DNA of 64,000 bases, taken from positions 4,525,590 to 4,589,589 of the forward strand of contig CM021320.1 in NCBI GenBank assembly GCA_010645155.1, in the 5' to 3' direction. A model generated the notes under the pieces. It was not told the origin of the DNA and did no database searches. It was given only the letters and a program-made list of their open reading frames with translations. The position numbers were made by a program, and so were the translations under genes. Shown in pieces: positions 44,001-55,548 of the stretch. The stretch comes from Tigriopus japonicus (lineage: Eukaryota; Arthropoda; Copepoda; Harpacticoida; Harpacticidae). Position 1 is the stretch's first letter. Each line of letters starts with the position of its first letter.

Positions 44001-47000
44001 GCTTGTCTTTAAAGATAATCTTTACTTTGCCCGTCAGCAACAGAAGAATTTTTATTCAAAAGTTATTAATGTTAAAACTATTAAGAATTCTTAGCATGAA
44101 GTTTTTGTTCGGGGTCCATAATGTAAGGAACCAGAACTCAATTGACCTTTCCCCATTTCCTTCAATCTTTATCTTGCAGTATGTGTGGAGTGGGGAAGAA
44201 GGCTCTTTGAACAATGGAAAAGATCATCTTTGTGGAAAAGTTTCATCGAGAGAAGAAATGTTATTTGGCCTCCGTTTACAAACTTTTCTTAGTTAGATAT
44301 CAGAGTTTGCAGTACATCAAGATTGTGCTGCTAGTTCTGACTGAATTTAAAAATTACATTAAATCCCACAAATGTATTTTCAGGGAGGATTTTAATATTT
44401 ATTATGATTATTATAATCCGTTGGTACAACATAGACGAAGATATGAACGGTAGAAGAATGCAAACGACAGGCGAATTTTAAAAAAACAAACCTTCAAGGA
44501 AAGGCAAAATTAAGTTGCATTTTAACGATGATTCAAACCATCGCGATGATGGATCTTGAATTTAGTACCTTAAAATACAGTTGATAGGTGCATTTCGAAA
44601 ACTTAAAAAATGCGGCAAATATTCTTTTGGGATGAATCTATTTATAATCAAGTGCTGAAAAAGATTCATATATAATATTTTAAAGACCTTCTTCATACAT
44701 ATCAAGTGTACGAGGAGAAGTGGCACCAAATACACAAAATGATTTTAGGCAAGATTTATTTCAAAAAACTGCGAAGTACAGTTTTATGCTTAGCAACGAT
44801 GCTTGAAAGGAAAGCAATTCGTTTCTTTTTTGAGGAACGGCTAAAGCCTTGCTAATCTAGTTTTAAAGTGCATCGTTGTTCCATGTCTGTCAGTCAATTA
44901 ATTGTTGGTCAAATTTGGTTTCTTTTCTTTCTTCTTCAGATCCTTTTACTTCCATTTCTTCCAACGAAGTGCCACCTTGCAACAGACTGAATTATTGAAT
45001 ATCTATACTACCTCATTATGGTGCACTTCAATTGGTCTATGAAGGAACATGAGAACACCAAAAGGGCAATCAGGAACAATGACACAGATATTGGGGACAA
45101 GGAAAGAAGCCATAACTAATAGGCTTTTACTGGAAGAGAATTCTGATTGGAACGCCATATTGCTCATACACAACCTTAGTATTTGATTAGTGGCTTATGA
45201 TTTATCTTTCTTTCTGACGCAAGAGTTACCAAATCGTATTGGCCCAGGATTCTCTTAACACTAGAGCACTATAATAGTGCTCTACTTGACAGCATATTCA
45301 AAGATTCCATTGACAAACCACAATGAGCAGTCTCTTCTTTTACGACAAGAAGTAATGAGAAATACGTATGTCAAACCAAGAAGCACGGAAATCATGGAGT
45401 GGGAGGCTAGCAATGAGAATTATGATTTCCAGCAGAAACCAACCATTTGCGTTCTTTGGCAAATGAGACCTTGCTTGTTTTCAGTAGACAACGTATTTCA
45501 ATTTTTAGCCCAATCGAATGCCGGAGTGAAAAGTTATGCCTTCTCAAGCTTATGTACTGAAGAGAGCATAGAATGAATGAACTCGCCCTTTTGTGGTAAA
45601 ACAATTACCACAAAAGGGCTAGTTCATTCATTCTTGGTAAGATTTGCACTGAACTTTGAGTGAGCATAACTTTTGTCTCCGACGTTCGATTGAGCTGAAA
45701 ATTGAAATACGTATTCTTGTCAACATATGCAAGGTCTCATTTGCAGAAGAACGTAATTGAATGGTTCTTACAGGAAATCATTATTCTCATTGCTAGCCTC
45801 CCACGCCATGATTCCAGTGCTTCTTGGTCAAACGTACGAAACAAAATCTTGAATGCACACAGTGGTGATGGACCAAAAAAAGGTTCTTAACCGAAACCAA
45901 AAGTAGCCGACAACAAAATTGTATGTATACAAAATTCATTAAAAATCAAGTTGTTCATTTGTTCGATGTTTTGGGTAATCGCAAATTTAATGAGGCAGAA
46001 AATTGAGCTTGAGAAGTTTTTGGACCAAACAAACAATATTTTTTGCCTTCATCTTGGGACTTGCTCTCAATTTTTGGCCTTCTATAATGTGCGGGCGTAA
46101 AAAGCAAGAATGCTTTTGTGAATTAAGCTTTTGTGTCCATAGAGTGGAAGAGCCAATTTTGGACGAAAAATCATATTCTTAAAACTTACTTCTTCAGTTG
46201 ATATTAATACATTAAATTACAATTATTGATTTGGGACGTTAGTGTAATATAATCCCGTACATTTGGACGAGATGAGCTTTGATTATAAGTCAGATATTTT
46301 ATCAGAAGTCTTCATAATGGCAGGATTTACTAAATAGCACAAATATTTTGCCATGTTTCGATCAAAATGTGTAAATCTTTGTGATTCCATTCTTTCACAA
46401 AACACAGACCACTTGTTCTTTTCCTCTCGAAGCTTTGTCATCTAAACATCCTATTAGAATGGTTTGAGGTCATGTTGAAACGTATTACAAATCTTATCAG
46501 TCAAATCAATGACGTCTTTTTCGTGAACACAAAATTTTCTGACAAAGCTAGAACTCTTTCAGATCAAGAACATCAAGACTCTTGAAAAATGGCAAAGTTG
46601 TTGGAGAAAGCAGATCAAATCTCCTGATACCAGATGTCGACGATACCATATTTTTTGAAGGAGTCTCTTCAGCATATTTAAGCATGGCCTACGTCATATA
46701 TCTTAGGCTTATCCGCTAAGTATAAAAGATCAATAAGATGGATTGCACGAGTTATCTTTGGATTGCCCTAAGCAAGTAGCTTTTACCTCTCTACTCATGG
46801 TAGCTTTTGAGGACAAAGCGAAATGGAACAGAGATCTCTAAACTAGGATAAATGAGGAAAAGAAACGACGTTCTTTGACTACTTTGTTCGACTAGCAAGA
46901 GAAAGATCCCTGGTTCAAGCCTCGTCTACAAAGAAGACTTTTACCAGTAAGATAAACAATGGAAGGAAACAAAAAGAATACTTTTGAAAATTGAGGCTTT

Positions 47001-49722
47001 TTTTCTTTGAAAGACAGAAAATATCTCATTCAAACACTTTGATCAAAGGCTGCGAGCAATGAAAACAATTGAAGACCAATGGGATGATTTAATACCCTTT
47101 GAGGTGTTCACTGATAATTCAAATACCTCAGTTCAAGAACCTTTCATCGAATAAATTTCATGGGGAAAACGAGCAAATGGGCATGGGCAAAATGAATGGA
47201 ATTATTGCCGTTCTTTCCACTTTCTACCGAAATACCATCTGTCAGGAAGCACTGAATTTCCAGAAGTGGAAGGCTAGCAATGAGAGTTGTGATTTGCAAA
47301 CGGATCACATCACTTTTGAAAAAAATTAGGGAGGAGACGTGGTGTCGTGGTTAGCACAGTCTCCTATAGTGAGAGGGGTCCCAGGTTCGATTCTCCCCCC
47401 CCGTCCTTTCTCAAGGAAACTTTTAGACGTTAATTCACACCCACAGACGGAGAACCATTCTGACACTGAACTTGAAATTGCCTATCGGAAAAACTTGATG
47501 ATGTGATGGCTGGCTTCACTGCCCGGGCGAGGATAAAACCTCGGACCCTGGTACCAACAATCCCACTGCGATATACAGCAAATAAAACTTTGCTTGCATC
47601 GGATAGACAACGTATATTAATTTTCATCTCAATCGAACATTGGAGTCAAAAGTAAAGCTCTGTCAAAACTCAGAACAAAGCAACTGAGAATGAATGAGCC
47701 ATCACTCTTCCGGTAATTGTTTTACCACGGAAGGGCGAGCTCATTCATTCTCTTCAGTTCATATTTGCGAAGGCACAAATTTTGACTCCGACAATCGACT
47801 GAGTCTTAAAAATATATTATTCTCATCAACAGCCTCCCACTTCAGGAAGTACAGTGCCTCTTGTCGTTGTGAAATATCCACTAGTTTTTAATGTCCTACC
47901 TGGCCAAAAATTCAACCACTCTCTCTTTGACCTCATCCTCGATGGGAGCATCACAAAGTTCCAATGAATGCAAAATCCAATAGATCAACCATGGCCTTGA
48001 GGCATCGAGACATGCATAACCTTCGCCCAATTCCTCTAAACCACGACGACAGAACTTGATGGTAGCAGATCGCCTGAGGTTAGGAAGGGCCGAACTTTTG
48101 TGGCTTAACTCGTACAATCGCAAACAACTGGCTTCCACTACCCTCTGGAACGCAAACAAAGGCAAACATTGTGTTATATTTTCCATCCTTAAGGGGTTTA
48201 TTAATAACGAGATGTTTTGCCACAACACGAAGATAAGATCGTCAAATCTTGTAGGTTTCCCACAGATTTAAGAAAGTAGTCTTTATGGGAAACCTTTGCT
48301 CTCAAAGAACATTCTGAAAGATGCTCGAAACGAATAACAGGGCCTTTCGCATCAATGGGGTACACATTTATGGACTTGCAAAAAGGAAAACAAAATAATG
48401 TTTCTTTGTTTATCACTATAGCGGCCGAAAATATTTAATTAAATAAAAAATATTTAATTTAAATATTTTGCGTTTTTGAGCAGTTTTTAAATATTTGGGC
48501 TTTTTCTTCCAAAATTAAAGGAAAATTCTCTTTTTTCATTGCAATATTTCAAGAATCTCCATAATTTCAGTAAATCTTTTGAAATTTTGAAAAAAAATCT
48601 GACATTTCCAAAGACTACATTGTGAAAAACATCCAATTTTTTCAACTCTTTTTGAGGGGAATAGGCAAACTCAAATCAAAAATATGCGTGGTAAATAAAT
48701 ATTTTGGTCAGCTTGGCCTCGAAAATTACTGTAAGCTAAAACAGAAAACCGTAACTCCAACAGGAAAAAAATACGGAAACTCTGGTTTGAATATTCAACC
48801 AAACATTAGGCAGTAAAATATTGATTAAATGTAGGGTATAAATAGGGAATGTCAAGAATAACCAATTTTAATTGCATAATATGATTGTTTAGCACGAAAG
48901 ATTTGTTAATTTATATTTCTGCCATTTCCAATTTTTCACCAAATATTTGGATTTTTTAATCAAAATTTTCAGAAATGCCAATTTATTGACCAAAACTCTT
49001 CACAAATTTAAGTATTTTTTTCTTAAATATTATTTAAATATTTGGGCTTCAAAATTAAGTATTTTCGGCCACTCTATTATCACTGAGGGTTTTTAGGGTA
49101 CACATGTTTAATTCGATAAAAAAGGTTTATAGATGGGGTGTTGTCCGAACCCTTGGCCCTGGAAAAGCAAATGCTTGGACGTCAGACATGGCGAGGGAAA
49201 AATACAGCCAGTACAGAAGGACGTGGAAAAAAGTTTCACTGAACATGAGCGCAATCATTATCCTTGACTTTTAATGTAAAAATGATAACAAATTAACTGA
49301 TGAAAAACCTAAATCCAATGAAGATTAGGGATATCGAGGGTAAAGTTCCCCATATTTCACTTTTGGCCGCGTCAAAATTGCAAGATGACAAATCTAGCAT
49401 AATCAAAAGTCACAATACAACTCATTACATTAAACGAAACCTCTCATCGCTATTTACTTTTCTAAAATAGAGCATGATATTTCATAAAAAAAAGGTTAAG
49501 AGGCCACTACCGTTACACATGGCATGCTACTCAGACAATTTAGATTAGGGAATGTCACAGTCTAATTTGCTAACAATGAGCAATGCCTTTAATTTAGAAT
49601 ACATTGTAACTCGCGTTTTATACCTGTTCAACGGAAGAGGCTGTGGGAGTGGCTTCATCGAGAAACACACTTTGTCGAATCACATCCAGAGTTCGCTTAT
49701 GGATTTCCGAGGAGCAGGACAT
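41051..49722 (-). CDS. Fntb: Protein farnesyltransferase subunit beta (6 exons)
   Basis: Catalytic zinc-binding subunit of cytosolic farnesyltransferase, which with the alpha subunit attaches farnesyl to CaaX cysteines of Ras-like proteins. Minus-strand exons: 49624-49722, 47900-48144, 43341-43637, 42837-43099, 41711-41982, 41051-41143. Phases join exactly to 422 aa. It starts MSCSSEIHKRTL; human FNTB is 437 aa. Family blocks follow in order: ACLDASRPWL, GGFGGGPGQ, APTYAAVNALAIIGT, DGSLVMHQDGEVDIRGCYCA, MEAHGGYSFCG, EGGFQGRTNKLVDGCYSFWQ and DKPGKSRDFYHTCYCLSGLS. Zinc ligands D280, C282 and H358 are present. So are farnesyl-diphosphate contacts equivalent to human H248, R291, K294 and Y300 (here H231, R274, K277, Y283). 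It ends NIGVTSAYNASEYFTK and a short tail. Exon 5 has two possible in-frame acceptors 9 nt apart. Introns 1 and 2 (1.5 and 4.3 kb) hold several transposons. Confidence 0.95.
45377..45826. mobile_element. Palindromic element, 7-bp TSD family, copy B
   Basis: 450 bp, starting CAAGAAGCACGG and ending CCAGTGCTTCTTG, flanked by exact GTCAAAC repeats (45370-45376, 45827-45833). Closely matches copy A along its whole length. It lies in Fntb intron 2. Confidence 0.88.
45862..46045. mobile_element. hAT CCGAAA family, truncated copy
   Basis: It begins GTGATGGACC, continues AACCGAAACC and shares the internal TGTTCGATGTT.TGGGTAATCGC and GAAGTTTTTGGAC blocks of the family. The right terminus is missing. 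It lies 35 bp from copy B of the palindromic element, in Fntb intron 2. Confidence 0.7.
47243..47863. mobile_element. Palindromic element, copy C, with nested SINE
   Basis: Ends CAGGAAGCAC and GTGCCTCTTG are recognisable, as are the arms with GAAGGCTAGCAATGAG and CTCATCAACAGCCTCCCAC. The centre hairpin is TTCCGGTAA...TTACC.CGGAAGG. A tRNA SINE (47332 to about 47578) splits the left arm. No target duplication is recognisable, so it is older than copies A and B. It lies in Fntb intron 2, about 40 bp from exon 2. Confidence 0.75.
47332..47578 (+). repeat. tRNA-derived SINE, copy 2 (nested)
   Basis: The head has GTGGTGTCGTGGTTAGCA (A box) and CCCAGGTTCGATTC (B box). The body shares AAGGAAACTTTTAGACG with 35040 and a related block with 50205. 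The 3' part contains a second B-box-like stretch on the opposite strand (GGTCCGAGGTTTTATCC). It interrupts the palindromic element. Confidence 0.78.
48418..49076. mobile_element. AT-rich hAT-like MITE with AAATATTT arrays
   Basis: 659 bp flanked by exact 8-bp TTATCACT (48410-48417, 49077-49084). Termini ATAGCGGCCGAAAATA and TATTTTCGGCCACTCTA are near-inverse. AAATATTT words are packed at both ends. No transposase. It lies in Fntb intron 1. Confidence 0.82.
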
Positions 49723-49809
49723 GGCTCAGACTTGCCCTTTGACTAAAAATTAATCTAACTTAAGAAGTAGAACGTACGTAGTCTTGCTGTTGTGTTCATG
49801 TTGTTATAG

Positions 49810-49836
49810 CAGCTGACGGCGAAAATGGCGCCAAAT
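49810..49836 (-). promoter_or_regulatory. Possible Fntb upstream elements (E-box, E2F-like)
   Basis: About 90-115 bp upstream of the Fntb ATG lie CAGCTG (49810-49815) and, on the minus strand, TTTGGCGCCA (49826-49835), similar to an E2F site. No TATA box or strong initiator was seen. This is weak sequence-only evidence. Confidence 0.25.
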
Positions 49837-50204
49837 TTGAGGAAAGGCATTGTGTCTCGTTCTCTCTCTTTCAAAGTCGATTTCAAAGAGATTCTAAGAT
49901 CTTTCAAATTATTGAAAGACCTTAGATATTTCTATTACAATTCGATTCTAAGGACTGTTTAAAAAGTATTTTAGTGATTGTTCTCATCTTAAACTGAACC
50001 ATACAACACACACCAGATAATTGAACGTGAAAAGGAAGAATAATTTGACGTTTCTTTGCTTATACTTTTGCAATCCTATTTGGCCATTACTCTGGGTCAA
50101 AAACAGTCTAGTTTTCGCAGAAACACGGTCGTGATTTTGGTTACGAGATGCTTGCACAAAAATAGGTAAAAAGCCTCGAGTTGTCAGAAATTTTCCGTCA
50201 ATCC

Positions 50205-50420
50205 GTAAAAATCACGTTTATTAATCTTATTGGGGGATCGGGGATGCTAGGGTACCCAGGCTGAGCCCACCAGTCATTACATAATCTAATTTTCTGATAA
50301 CCAATTTCTAAGGGATTCCTGGAGAAAGGTTGGGGCTGAGAAACGAACCCGGGGCTTCTCTTAGCAAAGGAATGTGCGATAACAATCACACCATGTCTCA
50401 TCACTTTTGAATCAATGATT
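50205..50420 (-). repeat. tRNA-derived SINE, copy 3
   Basis: Read on the minus strand: A-box-like ATGGTGTGATTGTTATCGCA, B box CGGGTTCGTTTC, then a core CCTTTCTCCAGGAAT..CTTAGA resembling CCTTTCTCAAGGAAACTTTTAGA of the SINE at 47332. It ends GATCCCCCAATAAGATTAAT. The 3' tail differs, so it is a related subfamily. Confidence 0.7.
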
Positions 50421-50755
50421 TCAAACTTCATTCGAATCTTCATTTTGAAAATGATATATACGAGGGGTATCCCGACTAGAGGTAGACTGAGCTTGTAACT
50501 TGTGTGGATGTACGATTTTTTGATTTATTAAAAAAATCGAAATCAAGATTTATTTCTTGTGAGCAAGTGTTATTTTGCAAATTGTATTGTTCGACAAACT
50601 TGTTCGAAGCTCTGATTCAATTAGACAAGGTGTATTAGGTGACCCATATCGCACTTTTTGATTCGATTCTGATACAATTTTCGGGAGATGTGGTACCTCA
50701 CTAACAAAGACTCTTTAATTAGTGTAAGGATTGCCGGTTTACGCACTTTAATAAC

Positions 50756-51989
50756 TAGGGACGGGCAGAAAGTGCAAATAATCTTACCCTTTTAGTTACC
50801 AAAAGTTGCAAAAAAATGTGCCCAAAAGTGCAAAACAAAGTGCAGAAAAATGTTGTAAGTGCAAATAAATGTCAAAAAGAGCAAATAAATGTCGAAAAAA
50901 GAGCAAATAAATGTCAAAAAAGAGCAAATAACTTGCATTTGGACTTAAAACGTCATGGAGTACCCACAGCTCCTAATTGAGCAGGAGAAGTCATTTACAA
51001 GTTCTAAAGACATTTGAGACTACAGTTTTGAGATGAAGAGACAATGCCGCACAAGTAATAGAGTTCTATTAATTAGGTCACCAGCAAAAAGGATGTAAAG
51101 TCATGAAAAATACTCTAGTCAACAATCTTCTGAATTTTTCATTCCTAAGGTTGGGTCATGGATGTACCTAAAATATTGTCGAAATATATTTAGCAATTGT
51201 TTTCTATGGCTTTACATCACTCCGTTTTCGTCCTTCAAGTTGTTCAAAAATAGACATTGAAAATTGAACAGAAAAATACCCAGGTGTGCCTAACAATTGC
51301 ATCAAAGAAAATAGTCATAAATGTGTTTTAAGCATGTTTTCAGTGACATTACTTCAATATTTGGCCCATGGCCTAAATACCAGAATTCAATTTCAAATGT
51401 GGCCTTCATTGTCTCATCACATCAAAACTGCTCTCAAATACTTTTGGAACTTAAAAATAATATTTCCAAGTCAATTAAACAATGTGTACTGATACATTGA
51501 TGTATCCTTAGCTTGATGATTTTGAGTTTATAACGGCCTTTTTTAAAAATGGCGATCTTTGTAGGCAGCAAACCTAATTCTGCAATCTATATTGTTTGCA
51601 GATCCTTCCATTACCATAACATGAGTTTCTTTAGGTTTGCTATTTGTTGGTTGCATGCAATGAGATTCTTTTGTCTTATCTTTAGTTTAGTAAACAGGAT
51701 GTTATAGTTAAAGCCAAGATGGTGAATAATGTGTGAGGTCTGCCTCTGAAATGCACATATTTCTTCATGGTGCTAAGAATGGTTGATTGAAAATGCAAGC
51801 TTTTTCGACTAGTTCAAAATTTGATCTTGAAACTAAAAATTCTTTCAAAAGCCACTACATTTTCTTAACAATTTGTCAATTTTGGCCAAAAACGTAAATA
51901 AAAAGTGCAAATAAAGGTGAAAAGTGCAAAAGTGCAGAAAAATGGGTTTATGTTACCAAAAATCTTTTTACACTATTTGCCCGTCCCTA
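50756..51989. mobile_element. hAT-like element with GTGCAAATAA arrays
   Basis: 1234 bp with termini TAGGGACGGGCA and TGCCCGTCCCTA. Tandem GAGCAAATAAATGTCAAAAA and AAGTGCAAA units lie at 50780-50935 and in fewer copies at 51895-51950. Flanking 8-mers do not match well, so the duplication has decayed or the edges are shifted. No transposase frame. The interior resembles 35640-35740 and 40450-40700. Confidence 0.7.
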
Positions 51990-51999
51990 TATAATAATA

Positions 52000-53423
52000 A
52001 CAGATGGATGCCGACAAACGAGATATTTTTTTTACGAAACAAAATCGCTGTTTGCAAAATAAGTGTTCGATTCGAAAAATGGAATAGGGATAGACTATAG
52101 TTTTGGAAATGAATATTGATCGGACTAAATTTGTGCATATTGTTGCACTCGGTTACAATTCTCTTCTCTGAACTTTTTCACATCCACAGGCAGAAAAAAA
52201 GCAAGATACGTTAATAGGGTGCTCAAGAGACAAATGGTTGCAATTTTTAGCTCCCTAAATCTTGAATAGACAACCCAGACCTTAAAAACCCAAAACAAAA
52301 CACTAAATGCCCCCTGAAACGTGAACTTCTTTGCATGCTGGGCCTCTTTTATTTGCATTTTGAAGGACATTTAAGGCATCTTTTGTTTGCATCAAATTCC
52401 CAGGCCTACTAATGATGCTAAGTATGCTGGCATTAAACATTCTAAAGATTTTTTATTCCATTTTTTTTTAATTTAACTTGTGAAGTAGTGAACCCAAATT
52501 TACAACTGTTGGCTCCTTTCGTGCATTTAGCGCTTATTAATGCGAAATGTGCGAAAAGTTGGGTACAAAAAGTCACAGCTGAAATATGCAAACATATGTA
52601 TCTATCCTCTATTTTGTACTTTCACCTTAACTCTTGGGACCACCAAATAAATACCACCCGTAGATCCAATTGTAGGCTTTGTCAATATTTCTCTATCTCT
52701 CTATATTTCCCTCCCGCACCCTTCCATTAGTTCTAAAAAAATCCCAAAAATCCCGAAATATTTAATATTCATACGAAAATGATCGAAAACGAGAACTTGA
52801 GGTTTGACCATTTGCGCAAACCAATAAAAACCAAGCCCGATTCAAGCACAACACAAACCGTCTCATGGTACTATTCATTTCTGAAGAAGGAGAAAAAGTT
52901 TAAAACATTTCTATGGAAGCTACAAATTAGGTTTCGCTTCATCAGAACGCAACTGAAGGGAATTTTGTCTCATTTTTGATAGCAGTTCCATAGATCCATA
53001 GAGAGTTCTGAAAACTGCTCTTTCATTCGTGGAACCAGTAACCAGCCACACCTTTGTTTCGTCGTTCGTTTCTCAAAGATAATGAGAGTTGAGATCTTAG
53101 CCACCGAGAGAAGTCGGCTTGATCACGAAGCCCTTTTAAAGCAAGATAAGTAAAGGAGCTCCGGAGAGTAAGTACACTCATGATAACTCCCCCGGTTTTC
53201 TCTGTTCGTAAATCATCGCAGACGCTTAGATCCTTTGGTACGTTCCCTCTCTTTCCATTCCCCGATCTCTCATCCCTTGGCAATGGATTCAGATGGGGAT
53301 TTTTCAGGGTACATCAACCATCAGTTGGGCTTCAAGCCTGAAGAGAAATTGATCACAGAAGTTCAGTAGGAATATTCCTTAACAAGAAGAAAACGGTCCA
53401 CTAATCATCCCCATGTCATCACG
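52000..53423. other. Intergenic and GPCR 5' region
   Basis: No repeat or exon recognised. The stretch from about 53090 is GC-richer and probably includes the GPCR 5' UTR; no clear core promoter was seen. Confidence 0.3.
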
Positions 53424-54725
53424 ATGAATGAAACTTCCTTGGCTACAACACCAATTAATGAAACTTGGGTGGTCAGCACAATCAATCAATCTCATAAAGT
53501 GAACCTATCGGTTGAAGACGTACCCACCAATATGGGCGAGGATCAAATTTTTACCTATGTAACGGAAGGCATCATACTGAGTTGTGTTTGCATTTTCGGC
53601 GCGGTTGGGAACTTCTTATCGCTCATTGTCATGTTGAAAAGTTCGGCCAGAGAGACCTTCTCTAATCATCTCCGAGGTTTGGCCATTTTCGACACTTGCT
53701 TCCTATTCATGGCTCTTCTTAATCTGGGCCTTCCCAAGCTTTGGCCCTGGTACCAAGAAGGCCTCTTCATGGACTTGATCAATGTTTTGTTTGGATTACT
53801 TCATACATTCCGCGTTGGATCCGTCTGTTTTACCGTGAGTGTCAATGTGGAACGATTATGCGTGATTGTGTTCCCACTGAAGCGATGCGCTTGGAAGCGA
53901 TACCTGATCCCTTTGGCCGTCATCATTGCTGTCTTGTATGATTTGCCTCGATATTTTGAATTTGATGTGGTGACTGATCCGCGATCAGGTCAGAAACACG
54001 TGATCACCACGGCATTGAGAAAGAATCCATGGTACGTGTCTCTATACGTCTTTTGGAGCAAGTGCGTCTTCTTTGAAATCATTCCCTATGTTACAATCTT
54101 AATCTGCAACATCTTAATCATCGTGAAAATCAGGAAATCCCAACAATTTCGTCGGAAATTCAACGTGACCGATGCGGTTGTTCGGTCCAATCAAGTCCAG
54201 GAAATCCAGCCACTTAGCAGTGTTGCCAATTTCCCTCGTCAAACAATGGTTCAGACTGAGCCACAACTCCAGACGTCTTTAGTTACTAAGGATATTAGTC
54301 AGAAGTATCCAAAAAAACGGTTCGTATTGAAGCAGGCCGAAGAGCACCATCTTGGAATTATTTTGGTTGGCTTGTCTTCGCTATTCATCGTCTGTCAGTC
54401 ATTCAAGATCATCCCTGATGTTTACGAGATCTATTGGTGTTCGCCTGGCGGGAAATGCCCTATGGAAGGCATCAGTAACTCAGTGATGCGATTATCCCAT
54501 CTTTTAGTATGCATCAACTCTGCAGCGAATTTCTTGATCTACTATATGAATGGAGAAAAATTCCGGTTGGCTTGGACCGAGATCTACGGGTGTCCAATCC
54601 GGTATTTTTGGAGTCTCAGACCTTCAAAACTCACGCAATCTCTACAGGGGTCGTTTCGGTCAGAAACAAGGGAACCCGCTAAAATGTTTGAAGATTTTCG
54701 TCAGCCGAACTCGTTTGATGTTTGA
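53424..54725 (+). CDS. Class A peptide GPCR, FMRFamide-receptor-like
   Basis: Seven-helix plasma membrane receptor of 433 aa in a single exon, probably for a neuropeptide. The N-terminus has four N-glycosylation sequons (N2, N12, N21, N27). TM1 is about 48-71 with GN at 62-63. TM2 is 84-104 with D90 in LAIFD. TM3 is 122-146, ending ERLCVIVFPLK, so DRY is replaced by E143-R144-L145. TM4 is 159-176, TM5 208-234, TM6 309-333 and TM7 353-374, with NFLIY in place of NPxxY and then a basic helix 8 (GEKFRLAW). INSAANFLIYYMNGEKFR is typical of FMRFamide receptors. Neither the TM3 cysteine nor an extracellular loop 2 cysteine is present, so the usual class A disulfide seems lost. AATAAA is at 54816. 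The start ATG is in a good context (ACGATGA). Confidence 0.88.
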   Translation: MNETSLATTPINETWVVSTINQSHKVNLSVEDVPTNMGEDQIFTYVTEGIILSCVCIFGAVGNFLSLIVMLKSSARETFSNHLRGLAIFDTCFLFMALLNLGLPKLWPWYQEGLFMDLINVLFGLLHTFRVGSVCFTVSVNVERLCVIVFPLKRCAWKRYLIPLAVIIAVLYDLPRYFEFDVVTDPRSGQKHVITTALRKNPWYVSLYVFWSKCVFFEIIPYVTILICNILIIVKIRKSQQFRRKFNVTDAVVRSNQVQEIQPLSSVANFPRQTMVQTEPQLQTSLVTKDISQKYPKKRFVLKQAEEHHLGIILVGLSSLFIVCQSFKIIPDVYEIYWCSPGGKCPMEGISNSVMRLSHLLVCINSAANFLIYYMNGEKFRLAWTEIYGCPIRYFWSLRPSKLTQSLQGSFRSETREPAKMFEDFRQPNSFDV

Positions 54726-54815
54726 TCTGGAATGAAAGTACAAACGTTGCTGTATATTTAATGTGGCTAGTTTGAACAAAAAATCTGTTTCATAGAGCTT
54801 TATGATTAGCTGGAA

Positions 54816-54821
54816 AATAAA
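54816..54821 (+). promoter_or_regulatory. Polyadenylation signal of GPCR gene
   Basis: AATAAA 90 bp after the stop codon. Confidence 0.55.
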
Positions 54822-55383
54822 TTGTCCTTGACCGGAAAACCATGTGTACTATTGGCCTGAACCATTGTCATTTACATTTATAATAGCTATCAAGCCTGTA
54901 CTTCCAAGAATGATCCTATAAATTGGAAAAAAGTACGAATGTGTTGAGGAATTCATTGACGTTTCACTTAATTAGTGCTCGACTTAGGAACTTTGGGACA
55001 TCGGTCCACTGAGTTGGAACAAATACAGGGAGGCCCGAAATCATAGTAAAAGAAGATGTTCAAATGACAAACCCAAGAAGGTGAGCACTCAGAGAGCTCT
55101 TCCTTCTCCTGTCTTGATAATTCAGTATCGTTACTCAATCTGTTTTAGCCAATGATCCCTGAAGTTCTGCCAATCGATTCGAGAAAGTCCATCAGGAAGC
55201 TCTAAAACACGAAAAACACTGCCTCATCCGAAAAAACGAAAAACATTGCAGGTTGCATCAAAATGCTTACTTTGAGAATTATTATTTGTTTATTATTTAG
55301 GGACTCGTTCGTTTGGGTTAAATGATAGAAGAAATAAAATAAAGTAATCTAAGCGTAAAAGAAAAGAAAAGAACGAGATCCCT

Positions 55384-55427
55384 AGGCCATTCCATAAACC
55401 GATTGGTTTGTTTACATGGAATGGCCT
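55384..55427 (-). other. Stem-loop in LINE 3' UTR
   Basis: A perfect 12-bp stem (AGGCCATTCCAT 55384-55395 with ATGGAATGGCCT 55416-55427) around a 20-nt loop. The loop itself has an inner 5-bp stem AAACC/GGTTT. It may be a recognition structure for the element's own reverse transcriptase; that role is inferred. Confidence 0.6.
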
Positions 55428-55548
55428 CGACTAGAATTGATTTCAGGTCATCTTCCATTTGAATATAGAGTCCGAGGTTCTGGCTTGAGCATCTCGCCCT
55501 CCTCTACCACGGAGTTTGTCTTCTACTTGGGGTCCTGGAATATCTGGC

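Noticed and set aside
55071..55150. Possible extra intron downstream of the GPCR (AAGAAG|GTGAGC to TTTTAG)
   Set aside because: The coding sequence already ends at 54725 with a poly(A) signal at 54816; no exon evidence on either side.
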